Positions 9,085 through 16,330 of a stretch of 64,000 nt of DNA are shown piece after piece; within the stretch, counting starts at the first letter, position 1, and the number at the start of each line of letters is the position of its first letter. The notes below the pieces were generated by a model. The model made no database searches. It was not told the origin of the DNA and saw only the letters and a program-made list of their open reading frames with translations. The DNA comes from Micromonospora costi (lineage in GTDB: Bacteria > Actinomycetota > Actinomycetes > Mycobacteriales > Micromonosporaceae). The position numbers and the translations under genes are program-made. The DNA is taken from the NCBI RefSeq assembly GCF_003626655.1, contig NZ_RBAN01000002.1:1054001-1118000 (forward strand). The letters are read 5' to 3'.

Positions 9085-9187
9085 ACGCGAGGAACGAGCC
9101 GGGTCCGCGGGTCCCGCAGTCGCGAACAATAGACGTCACCGTGAACGCGAGGAACGAGCCGGGCCCGCGGGTCCCGCTGTCGCGAAC
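9081..9187 (+). repeat. Two-copy 47-bp direct repeat
   Basis: Copies at 9081-9127 and 9141-9187, beginning GTGAACGCGAGGAACGAGCC and differing at only three positions, separated by 13 bases. The unit resembles start-proximal GTGAxCGCGAGG... repeats that I recall as dispersed in Micromonosporaceae genomes, which would make this a family insertion and not a local duplication of fabD; a genome search is needed to confirm. Confidence 0.8.
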
Positions 9188-9203
9188 GAAAGGCATGAAC
9201 TGA
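9081..9203 (+). CDS. 40-aa repeat-encoded relay ORF between fabD and fabH
   Basis: Starts at GTG 9081, overlapping the fabD stop (GTGA), and ends at TGA 9201-9203, sharing its last base with the fabH ATG (TGATG). Thus the whole gap between fabD and fabH is one open frame joined to both neighbours. It is built of two copies of a 47-bp direct repeat (9081-9127 and 9141-9187, three differences) encoding NARNEPGPRVPQSR and NARNEPGPRVPLSR. The peptide is basic and Pro-rich with no known domain; the likely role is translational coupling, not a functional product. Whether it is translated is not shown. Confidence 0.55.
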   Translation: MNARNEPGPRVPQSRTIDVTVNARNEPGPRVPLSRTKGMN

Positions 9204-10147
9204 TGGCCGGAAGCCGGATCGTGGCCCTGGGGCACTACCAGCCCGCCCGGGTGGTCACCAATGACGACCTCGCCCGGATGGTCGACACCAACGACGAGTG
9301 GATCCGCGACCGGGTCGGCATCGTCACCCGACGGATCGCCGACGAGGAGACGGTGGCCGACATGGCCACGGCCGCCGCCGGCAAGGCGCTGGCCAACTCC
9401 GGCCTCACCGCCGCCGACATCGACCTGGTCGTGGTCGCCACCTGCACGTCGGTGGACCGCAGCCCGAACGTGGCCTGCCGGGTGGCCGCGAAGCTCGGCA
9501 TCACCGCGCCGGGCGCGTACGACATCAACACCGCCTGCTCGGGCTTCTCGTACGCCCTGGGCACGGTGGACCACGCGATCCGGGCCGGGGCGGCCCGCAA
9601 CGCGATCGTCATCGGCGCGGAGAAGCTCTCTGACTTCACCGACTGGACCGACCGGTCGACCTGCATCATCTTCGGCGACGGGGCGGGTGCCGCGGTCGTG
9701 ACCGCGACCGCCGACGACGAGCCGGCGGGCGTCGGCCCGGTGCTCTGGGGCTCGGTGCCGGAGAAGAGCGAGGCGGTGCGGATCGAGGGCTGGCGGCCGT
9801 ACGTGCAGCAGGAGGGGCAGGCGGTGTTCCGCTGGGCGACGACGTCGCTCGCCCCGCTGGCCCTGCAGGCCTGCGAGCGGGCCGGGGTGGCCCCCTCGGA
9901 GCTGGCCGCGTTCGTGCCGCACCAGGCGAACGCGCGGATCATCGACGGCATCGCCAAGCGGCTCGACATCCCGGACGCGATCATCGCGAAGGACATCGTC
10001 GAGTCGGGCAACACCTCGGCGGCGAGCGTGCCGCTGGCCCTGTCGAAGCTGGTCGAGCGGCGGGAGGTGCCCTCCGGCGCCCCGGTGCTGCTGTTCGGTT
10101 TCGGCGGCGGCCTGACCTACGCCGGCCAGGTCGTCCGCTGCCCGTGA
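9203..10147 (+). CDS. fabH: Beta-ketoacyl-ACP synthase III
   Basis: 314 aa, normal KAS III length. It condenses an acyl-CoA starter with malonyl-ACP to begin each fatty acid; in actinomycetes branched starters are usual. The catalytic triad is visible: Cys112 in NTACSGFS, His in FVPHQANARI (about residue 242) and Asn in VESGNTSAAS (about 272). Start ATG 9203 overlaps the stop of the relay ORF by one base. Followed by an 85-base gap with two hairpins before acpP. Confidence 0.96.
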   Translation: MAGSRIVALGHYQPARVVTNDDLARMVDTNDEWIRDRVGIVTRRIADEETVADMATAAAGKALANSGLTAADIDLVVVATCTSVDRSPNVACRVAAKLGITAPGAYDINTACSGFSYALGTVDHAIRAGAARNAIVIGAEKLSDFTDWTDRSTCIIFGDGAGAAVVTATADDEPAGVGPVLWGSVPEKSEAVRIEGWRPYVQQEGQAVFRWATTSLAPLALQACERAGVAPSELAAFVPHQANARIIDGIAKRLDIPDAIIAKDIVESGNTSAASVPLALSKLVERREVPSGAPVLLFGFGGGLTYAGQVVRCP

Positions 10148-10152
10148 GACCC

Positions 10153-10200
10153 CCTCGGGCGCGAAGCGCCGAGGAGTGACGGCCGGCATCGTCGGCCGTC
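10153..10200 (+). promoter_or_regulatory. Two intercistronic hairpins between fabH and acpP
   Basis: The first hairpin, 10153-10173, pairs CCTCG..GCGC with GCGC.CGAGG around a GAA loop with one bulge. The second, 10178-10185 with 10193-10200, is a perfect 8-bp stem (GACGGCCG/CGGCCGTC) with a 7-nt loop. No U-tract follows, so partial termination or mRNA processing/stabilisation is more likely than full termination. It lies just before the gene whose product (ACP) is needed in large excess. Confidence 0.5.
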
Positions 10201-10232
10201 GAGAAACCCCCGATGGAAGGGAACCAAGCGCA

Positions 10233-10472
10233 ATGACCCGTGACGAGATCACCTCCGGCCTCGCCGAGATCCTCGAAGAGGTCGCCGGGGTGAACCCGGA
10301 CGACGTGGCCGAGGGGAAGTCCTTCACCGACGACCTGGACGTCGACTCGCTCTCCATGGTGGAGGTCGTGGTGGCGGCCGAGGAGAAGTTCGGCGTCAAG
10401 ATCCCCGACAACGAGGTGCAGAACCTCAAGACCGTCGGTGACGCGGTCAGCTACATCGAGGCGCAGTCCTGA
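10233..10472 (+). CDS. acpP: Acyl carrier protein
   Basis: 79 aa, acidic, helical. Ser39 in DVDSLSMVE is the 4'-phosphopantetheine attachment site that carries the growing acyl chain in fatty-acid synthesis. ATG 10233 is preceded by GGAAGGGA at 10215-10222; the upstream in-frame start would add a non-ACP extension. It lies between fabH and fabF, two bases before the fabF start, consistent with the standard actinomycete FAS II operon. Confidence 0.97.
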   Translation: MTRDEITSGLAEILEEVAGVNPDDVAEGKSFTDDLDVDSLSMVEVVVAAEEKFGVKIPDNEVQNLKTVGDAVSYIEAQS

Positions 10473-10474
10473 TC

Positions 10475-11701
10475 ATGACTCGCCCCGACGTCGTCGTCAC
10501 CGGGCTCGGCGCGACGACCCCGCTCGGCGGGGACGTCGCGTCGACCTGGGACGCCATGGTCGCCGGCCGCTCCGGGGTGAGCCCCCTCACCCAGGAGTGG
10601 GCGGCGCAGCTACCGGTACGGATCGCCGCGCAACTCGCGGTCGAGCCGTCCGAGGTGCTGGATCGGGTACGGCTGCGTCGGCTGGACCGCTCCGAGGCGA
10701 TCGCCCTCGTCGCGGCGAAGCAGGCCTGGGCGGACGCCGGGCTGGCCGACTCGGGGCTCGACCCGGAACGGCTCGCGGTGAGCGTCGGGTCGGGCATCGG
10801 CGGCGCCACCACCCTGCTGGCCCAGGACGACATCCTCGAGGCCTCCGGGCCGCGCCGGGTGTCCCCGCACACCGTCCCGATGCTGATGCCGAACGGCCCG
10901 GCGGCCTGGGTCGGGCTGGAACTCGGCGCCAAGGCCGGCGTGCACTCCGTGGCCAGTGCCTGCGCGACCGGCGCGGAGGCGATCGCGCTCGGCCTGGACA
11001 TGATCCGGTCCGGCCGCGCCGACGTGGTGGTGGCCGGCGGCACGGAGGCCGTCATCCACCCGCTGCCGATCGCCGGCTTCGCCTCGATGCGGGCCATGTC
11101 GACCCGCAACGACGAACCGGAGAAGGCGTCCCGTCCGTGGGACAAGGGCCGCGACGGCTTCGTCCTCGGTGAGGGCGCGGGCGTGGTGGTCCTGGAGCGG
11201 GCCGAGCACGCGGCGGCCCGGGGCGCCCGGGTGTACGCCCGGCTCGCCGGCTCCGGCATCACCTCGGACGCGTACGACATCGTGCAGCCGCACAACGAGG
11301 GTGAGGGAGCAATCCGGGCGATCGCGAAGGCGATCGCCGACGCGGACATCGCCAAGCGGGACATCGTGCACGTCAACGCGCACGCCACGTCGACCCCGAT
11401 CGGCGACATGCTGGAGATCGGCGCGCTGCACAAGGCGCTCGGCGATCACCCGGTGCTCGCCGCGACGAAGTCGATGACCGGGCACCTGCTCGGCGCGGCC
11501 GGCGCCCTGGAGTCGATCGCCACGATCCTCGCCATCCGCGACGGTGTCGTCCCTCCGACGATCAACCTGGACGACCCGGACGAGAACCTCACGCTGGACG
11601 TGGCCGCCCACAAGGCGCGCCACATGGAGATCCCCGCGGCGCTGAACAACGCGTTCGGCTTCGGCGGGCACAACGTGGCTCTCGTCTTCGCGCGGGCCTG
11701 A
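10475..11701 (+). CDS. fabF: Beta-ketoacyl-ACP synthase II
   Basis: 408 aa KAS II of the thiolase fold, catalysing chain elongation by decarboxylative condensation of malonyl-ACP. Active-site Cys163 in VASACATGAEA, His in VNAHATSTPIGD (about 305) and His in MTGHLLGAAGA (about 340). The C-terminal NNAFGFGGHNVALVF is the conserved family end. Starts two bases after the acpP stop, so the two are probably co-translated. Confidence 0.97.
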   Translation: MTRPDVVVTGLGATTPLGGDVASTWDAMVAGRSGVSPLTQEWAAQLPVRIAAQLAVEPSEVLDRVRLRRLDRSEAIALVAAKQAWADAGLADSGLDPERLAVSVGSGIGGATTLLAQDDILEASGPRRVSPHTVPMLMPNGPAAWVGLELGAKAGVHSVASACATGAEAIALGLDMIRSGRADVVVAGGTEAVIHPLPIAGFASMRAMSTRNDEPEKASRPWDKGRDGFVLGEGAGVVVLERAEHAAARGARVYARLAGSGITSDAYDIVQPHNEGEGAIRAIAKAIADADIAKRDIVHVNAHATSTPIGDMLEIGALHKALGDHPVLAATKSMTGHLLGAAGALESIATILAIRDGVVPPTINLDDPDENLTLDVAAHKARHMEIPAALNNAFGFGGHNVALVFARA

Positions 11702-11723
11702 GACCACCGCCTTGGAGGCTCAC

Positions 11724-13148
11724 GTGACCACCACCGCCGTCGGCGCGGACGCCGCGGGCCTGGACCATCGGGATCCCGAGGTCCGCCTGCGGGCTCTCGT
11801 CGACGCCGGCTCCCTGCGCCTGCTGGCGCCCCGGGACAGCTCCGGGGTGATGTGGGCGCGCGGCGAGATCGAGGGGACGCCGGTCGTCGCGTACGCGACG
11901 GACGCGACGCGGATGGGCGGCGCGATGGGCACCGAGGGGTGCCGGCACATCGTCGACGCCATCGACACCGCCGTCCGGGAGCGGGTGCCGGTGCTCGGCC
12001 TGTGGCACTCCGGTGGCGCCCGGCTGGCCGAGGGCGTGGTCGCGCTCGACGCCGTCGGGCAGGTCTTCGCCGCCATGGTCCGGGCCTCCGGCCGGGTGCC
12101 GCAGATCTCCGTGGTGCTCGGCCCGGCGGCCGGTGGCGCGGCGTACGGGCCGGCACTGACCGACATCGTGGTGATGAGCGGTGCGGGCCGGATCTTCGTG
12201 ACCGGCCCCGAGGTGGTCCGCAGCGTCACCGGCGAGCAGGTCGACATGGCGCGTCTCGGCGGCCCCGAGCCGCACGGCCGGCGCTCCGGCGTCGTGCATG
12301 TGACGTGCGCCGACGACGACGCGGCGTTGGCCGAGTCGCGCCGGCTCGCCGCGCTGCTCGGTCGGCATGGTCGCCTCTCCCCTGCCGACGTCCCCGACGG
12401 CGGCGGGGACGGGCACGACCTCGCCGCCCGGATGCCGGCCGAGGCCAACCGGGCGTACGACGTGAAGCCGGTGGTCACGGCGCTGCTCGACGCCCCCGGC
12501 GTGGAGCTGCACGCCAAGTGGGCGCCGAACGTCGTCACCACCCTCGGCCGGTTCGCCGGGCGGACCGTCGGCGTGATCGCCAACAACCCGCTGCGGCTGG
12601 GCGGCTGCCTGGACGCCGCCAGCGCCGAGAAGGCGGCCCGGTTCGTGCGGATGTGCGATTCGCTCGGCGTGCCGCTGATCGTGCTGGTCGACGTCCCGGG
12701 CTACCTGCCCGGTCTCGGGCAGGAGTGGGACGGCGTGGTACGCCGGGGCGCCAAGCTGCTGCACGCCTTCGCCGAGGCGGTGGTGCCGCGGGTGACCCTG
12801 GTGACCCGCAAGGCGTACGGCGGGGCGTACATCGCCATGAACTCGCGCTCGCTCGGCGCCACCGCGGTCTTCGCCTGGCCGAACGCGGAGGTCGCGGTGA
12901 TGGGCGCGAGCGCCGCCGTGAACATCCTGCACCGCAAGCGGCTCGCCGCCGCCCCGGTGGAGGAGCGTGAGGCGCTGCGCGCCCAGCTGATCGAGGAGCA
13001 GATCCGGGTCGCCGGCGGCGTGAACCGGGCGCTCGAGATCGGCGTGGTCGACGACGTGATCAAGCCGGCGGAGACCCGCCGCCGGATCGCCGAGGCGCTG
13101 GCCGCGGCCCCGGCCGCGCGGGGCGTGCACGGCAACATCCCGCTGTAG
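11724..13148 (+). CDS. Acyl-CoA carboxylase beta (carboxyltransferase) subunit
   Basis: 474 aa of the carboxyl-transferase (crotonase-fold) family, which moves carboxyl from biotin to acetyl- or propionyl-CoA. The N-terminal half holds HSGGARLAEG and GPAAGGAAYGPALTD, and the C-terminal half holds VDVPGYLPGLGQEWDG and RKAYGGAYIAMNS, the oxyanion-hole regions. There is no AccD-type zinc finger, so it is the actinobacterial AccD/PccB type that needs a separate biotinylated alpha subunit, absent here. GTG 11724 has GGAGG at 11714-11718. Last gene of the FAS II cluster; it would supply malonyl-CoA (or methylmalonyl-CoA) to FabD. Substrate not decidable from sequence alone. Confidence 0.9.
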   Translation: MTTTAVGADAAGLDHRDPEVRLRALVDAGSLRLLAPRDSSGVMWARGEIEGTPVVAYATDATRMGGAMGTEGCRHIVDAIDTAVRERVPVLGLWHSGGARLAEGVVALDAVGQVFAAMVRASGRVPQISVVLGPAAGGAAYGPALTDIVVMSGAGRIFVTGPEVVRSVTGEQVDMARLGGPEPHGRRSGVVHVTCADDDAALAESRRLAALLGRHGRLSPADVPDGGGDGHDLAARMPAEANRAYDVKPVVTALLDAPGVELHAKWAPNVVTTLGRFAGRTVGVIANNPLRLGGCLDAASAEKAARFVRMCDSLGVPLIVLVDVPGYLPGLGQEWDGVVRRGAKLLHAFAEAVVPRVTLVTRKAYGGAYIAMNSRSLGATAVFAWPNAEVAVMGASAAVNILHRKRLAAAPVEEREALRAQLIEEQIRVAGGVNRALEIGVVDDVIKPAETRRRIAEALAAAPAARGVHGNIPL

Positions 13149-13163
13149 CGGCCGATACGTGCC

Positions 13164-13196
13164 GAAGGGCCCGTGCTCGTCGAGCGCGGGCCCTTC
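13164..13196. terminator. Strong bidirectional terminator after FAS cluster
   Basis: Arms GAAGGGCCCG (13164-13173) and CGGGCCCTTC (13187-13196) pair perfectly, with an inner GCTC/GAGC stem closing a GTC loop, giving about 14 bp in total. It separates the carboxyltransferase gene from the convergent small gene at 13207-13425. Confidence 0.85.
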
Positions 13197-13206
13197 CGCA
13201 TGCCGG

Positions 13207-13425
13207 TCACCCCTGGTTGCGCGGGTGGCGCTTCGCGGTCCGCTCGTTGCCGCGGCGGTAGTTGCCGGTCCACCGCGCCATCACCAGTTGCGGCTCCTCG
13301 CCGACCTCGGCGAGGAACTGGGCGGCCCGGCCGCCCCGCAGGGTGGCGGCGACCCGGCCGTGATGCGTGATCACCACGACGCCGTCGCCTCGTTCGACGT
13401 ACCGGAATCCCTGGGCCGCTCCCAT
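13207..13425 (-). CDS. Conserved small hypothetical protein, 72 aa
   Basis: Basic 72-residue protein from ATG 13425. It has a compact beta-rich first half (YVERGDGVVVITHHGRVAAT) and a basic tail (RWTGNYRRGNERTAKRHPR). I recall closely similar small proteins in other actinomycetes, but no function is established to my knowledge. The pattern of a short strand-turn-strand followed by a basic helix would fit nucleic-acid binding, which is only a guess. No membrane segment. Convergent with the FAS cluster and divergent from the MerR regulator. Confidence 0.72.
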   Translation of the reverse strand: MGAAQGFRYVERGDGVVVITHHGRVAATLRGGRAAQFLAEVGEEPQLVMARWTGNYRRGNERTAKRHPRNQG

Positions 13426-13520
13426 GCGGCGAGGGTGCCAGGGCCGGGCGGGCCGGCGCGAGCCGATTTCCGGGCGGCCGGGTTGACTCTCCAGCGGCTG
13501 GAGACGGGAGGCTGACCGTC

Positions 13521-14432
13521 GTGAACGACCGCACCGACCGCACCGCCCTGTTCAGCATCGGGCAGCTCGCCCGCCGGACCGGCCTCACGGTCCGGACCAT
13601 CCGCTTCTGGTCCGACGAGGGCCTGCTGCCACCGACCGCCCGGTCGGCCGGCGGCTACCGGCTCTACGACGCGGCCGCCGTGGCCCGGCTGGAGCTGCTG
13701 CGCAGCCTGCGCGAGCTGGGCATCGGTCTGGACGACGTACGGCGGATCCTGGACCGGCAGGCCACCGTCACGGACGTGGCGCGGGCGCACGTCCGCGCCC
13801 TGGACGCCGAGATCCGGACGTTGCGGGTGCGCCGGGCGGTGCTGCGGTCGATCACGAGACGGGGCAGCACGACCGAGGAGTGGAGACTCATGAACGACCT
13901 GGCCCGCCTCTCCGCGCGGGAGCGGCAGCAGATCATCGACGACTTCGTGACGGAGGTCTTCGCCGGCCTCGACGGCGGCCCGGAGTCCGGCATCGCCCAG
14001 GCCATGCGGGCGATGCCGGCGGAACTGCCGGACGAGCCCACCGACGAGGAGGTGGACGCCTGGCTGGAGCTGGCCGAGCTGGTCGCCGACCCGGACTTCC
14101 GCCGCCGCGTACGCGAGATGGCGGTGGCCGGCTCGGCGGGCGAGGCGGGGCCGCCGCCGGAACCGCTGCGGTCGATCGAGTCGGCCCGGGCCGCGCTCGC
14201 CGCCGGCGTCGCACCGGACTCGGCGCAGGCCCGGACGGTGCTGGACGAGATGGTGGACCCGGCGCTGTCCCCGGAGGAGCGACGGAGGCTGGCCGACGAC
14301 ATGGCCGCCTTCACCGACCGCCGGGTGGAGCGGTACTGGCAGCTGATCGGCGTGCTCAACCGGCGGCCGCCGTTCCCGCCCGCCGTACCGGCCGTGGAGT
14401 GGCTGATCGCCGCCCTGCGCGCGGCCTCCTGA
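13521..14432 (+). CDS. MerR-family transcriptional regulator
   Basis: 303 aa. N-terminal winged HTH (FSIGQLARRTGLTVRTIRFW ... GGYRLYD) and a dimerisation helix to about residue 115. The remainder is a helical, mostly acidic domain ending in RRPPFPPAVPAVEWLIAALR, a possible effector-binding region of unknown ligand. An internal ATG at 13890 (residue 124) follows GAGGAG and GGAG at 13875-13885 and would give a 180-aa effector-domain-only product, as in the TipAL/TipAS pair of Streptomyces. Start GTG 13521. Closed by a perfect terminator. Confidence 0.88.
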   Translation: MNDRTDRTALFSIGQLARRTGLTVRTIRFWSDEGLLPPTARSAGGYRLYDAAAVARLELLRSLRELGIGLDDVRRILDRQATVTDVARAHVRALDAEIRTLRVRRAVLRSITRRGSTTEEWRLMNDLARLSARERQQIIDDFVTEVFAGLDGGPESGIAQAMRAMPAELPDEPTDEEVDAWLELAELVADPDFRRRVREMAVAGSAGEAGPPPEPLRSIESARAALAAGVAPDSAQARTVLDEMVDPALSPEERRRLADDMAAFTDRRVERYWQLIGVLNRRPPFPPAVPAVEWLIAALRAAS

Positions 14433-14435
14433 GCC

Positions 14436-14471
14436 GAGAGGGCCCGCGCCCGCCGGGGCGCGGGCCCTCTC
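14436..14471 (+). terminator. Perfect 16-bp terminator hairpin after MerR gene
   Basis: Arms 14436-14451 (GAGAGGGCCCGCGCCC) and 14456-14471 are perfectly complementary with a GCCG tetraloop, immediately after the regulator stop. The next gene starts 30 bases later, so it must have its own promoter or depend on read-through. Confidence 0.88.
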
Positions 14472-14500
14472 CTGTGGAGTCCGGCCGCTACGATCCGGAC

Positions 14501-16315
14501 GTGTCCGACGAGGCCACGCCGGCGACGGAACCGTCCCCGGCGCGATTCGTGGTCTGCGGCGACAGCACGCTGGCCCGCCGGCTGGTCACCGAGCTGGTCG
14601 ACCGGTACGGCGTCCCGGTCACGGTCGTGCTGCCGTCGCTGACCGGCAACCACGCGCCCGACATCGCCGAGTTCCGGCCCGAGACCGGGGACCCGGCCTT
14701 GCGGCCCGAGATCCTGGTGGCCCGCCGGCTCACCGCGGACGTGCTGGACCGCGCCGGGGTGCGCGACGCCGCGGCGGTCGCGCTCGTCGGGGCCGACGAC
14801 GTCGCCAACGTGGACGCCGCCATGATCGCGCGGGAGCTGGACCCGGACGTCCGCCTCGTGGTGCGCCTGTTCAACGCGGTGCTCGGCGAGGGCGTGGCCA
14901 GCATGCTGGGCGACTGCGCGGTGCTGTCCGGCTCGGAGATCGCCGCGCCGGCGTTCGTGGCGGCCACCCTCGACGACGAGGCCCCCACCTACCTGCGGCT
15001 GGCCGACGACGAACTCGTCCGGGCCACCAGCCGGCGTGCGGTCGAGGGCACGGCCGCCGACGTCGTCTGCGCGCTCGCGGACACCGGCGGCCCCGAGCCG
15101 GTCACCCTGCCGGCCGACGAGGAGGGCGCCGACCTGGTGCTCGTTCGGGAGTACGGGCGGCGCGGCGACCCCGAGCCGCAGCGCCGGCGGCCGCACCTGC
15201 TGCGTACGACCGGTCTGCTCTTCGGGCGCACCCTGCGGCTGGCGCTCGGCGGCATGGCCGTGCTGTTCGCCGTCGCCGCTGCGGTGCTCGCGTACGCCCG
15301 GGACCTGGGGCCCACCGACGCCGCCTACCTCGTCCTGCTCACGGCGCTGGGCGGCGCCGACGCGGACCCGGCCGCCTCGCCGGTCGAGAAGGTCATCGCG
15401 GTGGCGCTGGCGATCGCGGGGGTCGCGCTGGTGCCGACGGTGACCGCGCTGGTCGTCGACGCGCTCGTGCACGCCCGGCTGAAGGTGGCCGCGGGCGGGC
15501 TCGCCGATCCGGTCGACGACCACGTGATCGTGGTCGGCCTGGGCAACATCGGCACCCGAGTGCTCCAGGAGCTGCACGCGTTCGGCAGGACGGTGGTCGG
15601 CGTCGACCGGACGGAGTCGGCGCGCGGCGTGGCGGTCGCCCGGGAGCTGGGGGTGCCGGTGGTGATCGGCGACGCGACGAGCCCGGAGACGCTGCGCGCC
15701 GCGTCGGCGCGGACCTGCCGGGCGCTCCTGGTGCTCACCGCGGACGACGTCACCAACCTGGAGACGGCTCTGCTGGGCCGCTCGGTCCACCGGTCCCGCG
15801 GCACGCCCGGCCGGCCGGACGGGACGCTGCGGGTCGTGCTGCGGCTGTTCGACGACGGTTTCGCCCAGCGGGTGCAGCGCACCTTCGGCCTCACCCGGTC
15901 CCGTAGCGTGTCCTACCTCGCCGCCCCGGCGTTCGCCGCCGCCATGATGGGCCGCGAGGTGATCGACACGATCTCGGTCGGCCGCCGCGTCCTGCTGGTC
16001 GCCGAACTGCCCATCGGCGCGGGCTCGGACATCGAGGGGCGGTACTGCCCCGACATCTCCGTGCCCGGCGAGGTACGGGTGATCGCCATGCGCACCGGCC
16101 GCGCGGGCCAGACGATCTGGTCGCTGCCGGACCGCCGCCCGCTGGTGCGCACCGACCGGCTCCTCGTGGTGGCGACCCGGGCCGGCCTGGCCGCGCTGCT
16201 TCCCCGTACCGTGCCGAGCGCCGACCCGCCGCCGCTGGCGGAACCGGCGCCGTTGCGTCTGCTCACCGCGCCCGCCGGGCGGGCGGACCGGCCGGAGTCC
16301 GAGCGGCCGGCCTGA
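14501..16315 (+). CDS. Two-RCK (TrkA-N) ion-channel-like protein
   Basis: 604 aa. An N-terminal Rossmann/RCK domain (10-135, RFVVCGDSTLARRL) is followed by a two-helix pore module (about 240-320), then a second RCK domain beginning DHVIVVGLGNIGTRV near residue 340 with the GxGxxG NAD-binding motif. The arrangement matches regulated cation channels in the membrane. The pore loop between the two helices reads LTALGGADADP where K+ channels have TVGYGD, so potassium selectivity is doubtful. GTG 14501 lacks a clear ribosome site; GTG 14474 would overlap the terminator. Transported ion unknown. Confidence 0.82.
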   Translation: MSDEATPATEPSPARFVVCGDSTLARRLVTELVDRYGVPVTVVLPSLTGNHAPDIAEFRPETGDPALRPEILVARRLTADVLDRAGVRDAAAVALVGADDVANVDAAMIARELDPDVRLVVRLFNAVLGEGVASMLGDCAVLSGSEIAAPAFVAATLDDEAPTYLRLADDELVRATSRRAVEGTAADVVCALADTGGPEPVTLPADEEGADLVLVREYGRRGDPEPQRRRPHLLRTTGLLFGRTLRLALGGMAVLFAVAAAVLAYARDLGPTDAAYLVLLTALGGADADPAASPVEKVIAVALAIAGVALVPTVTALVVDALVHARLKVAAGGLADPVDDHVIVVGLGNIGTRVLQELHAFGRTVVGVDRTESARGVAVARELGVPVVIGDATSPETLRAASARTCRALLVLTADDVTNLETALLGRSVHRSRGTPGRPDGTLRVVLRLFDDGFAQRVQRTFGLTRSRSVSYLAAPAFAAAMMGREVIDTISVGRRVLLVAELPIGAGSDIEGRYCPDISVPGEVRVIAMRTGRAGQTIWSLPDRRPLVRTDRLLVVATRAGLAALLPRTVPSADPPPLAEPAPLRLLTAPAGRADRPESERPA

Positions 16316-16330
16316 CCGCGACGCCCGGGG

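Noticed and set aside
13880..14500. Upstream open frame continuous with the RCK channel gene
   Set aside because: It overlaps the MerR gene and a perfect terminator, and has low-complexity composition; the channel protein starts near 14501.
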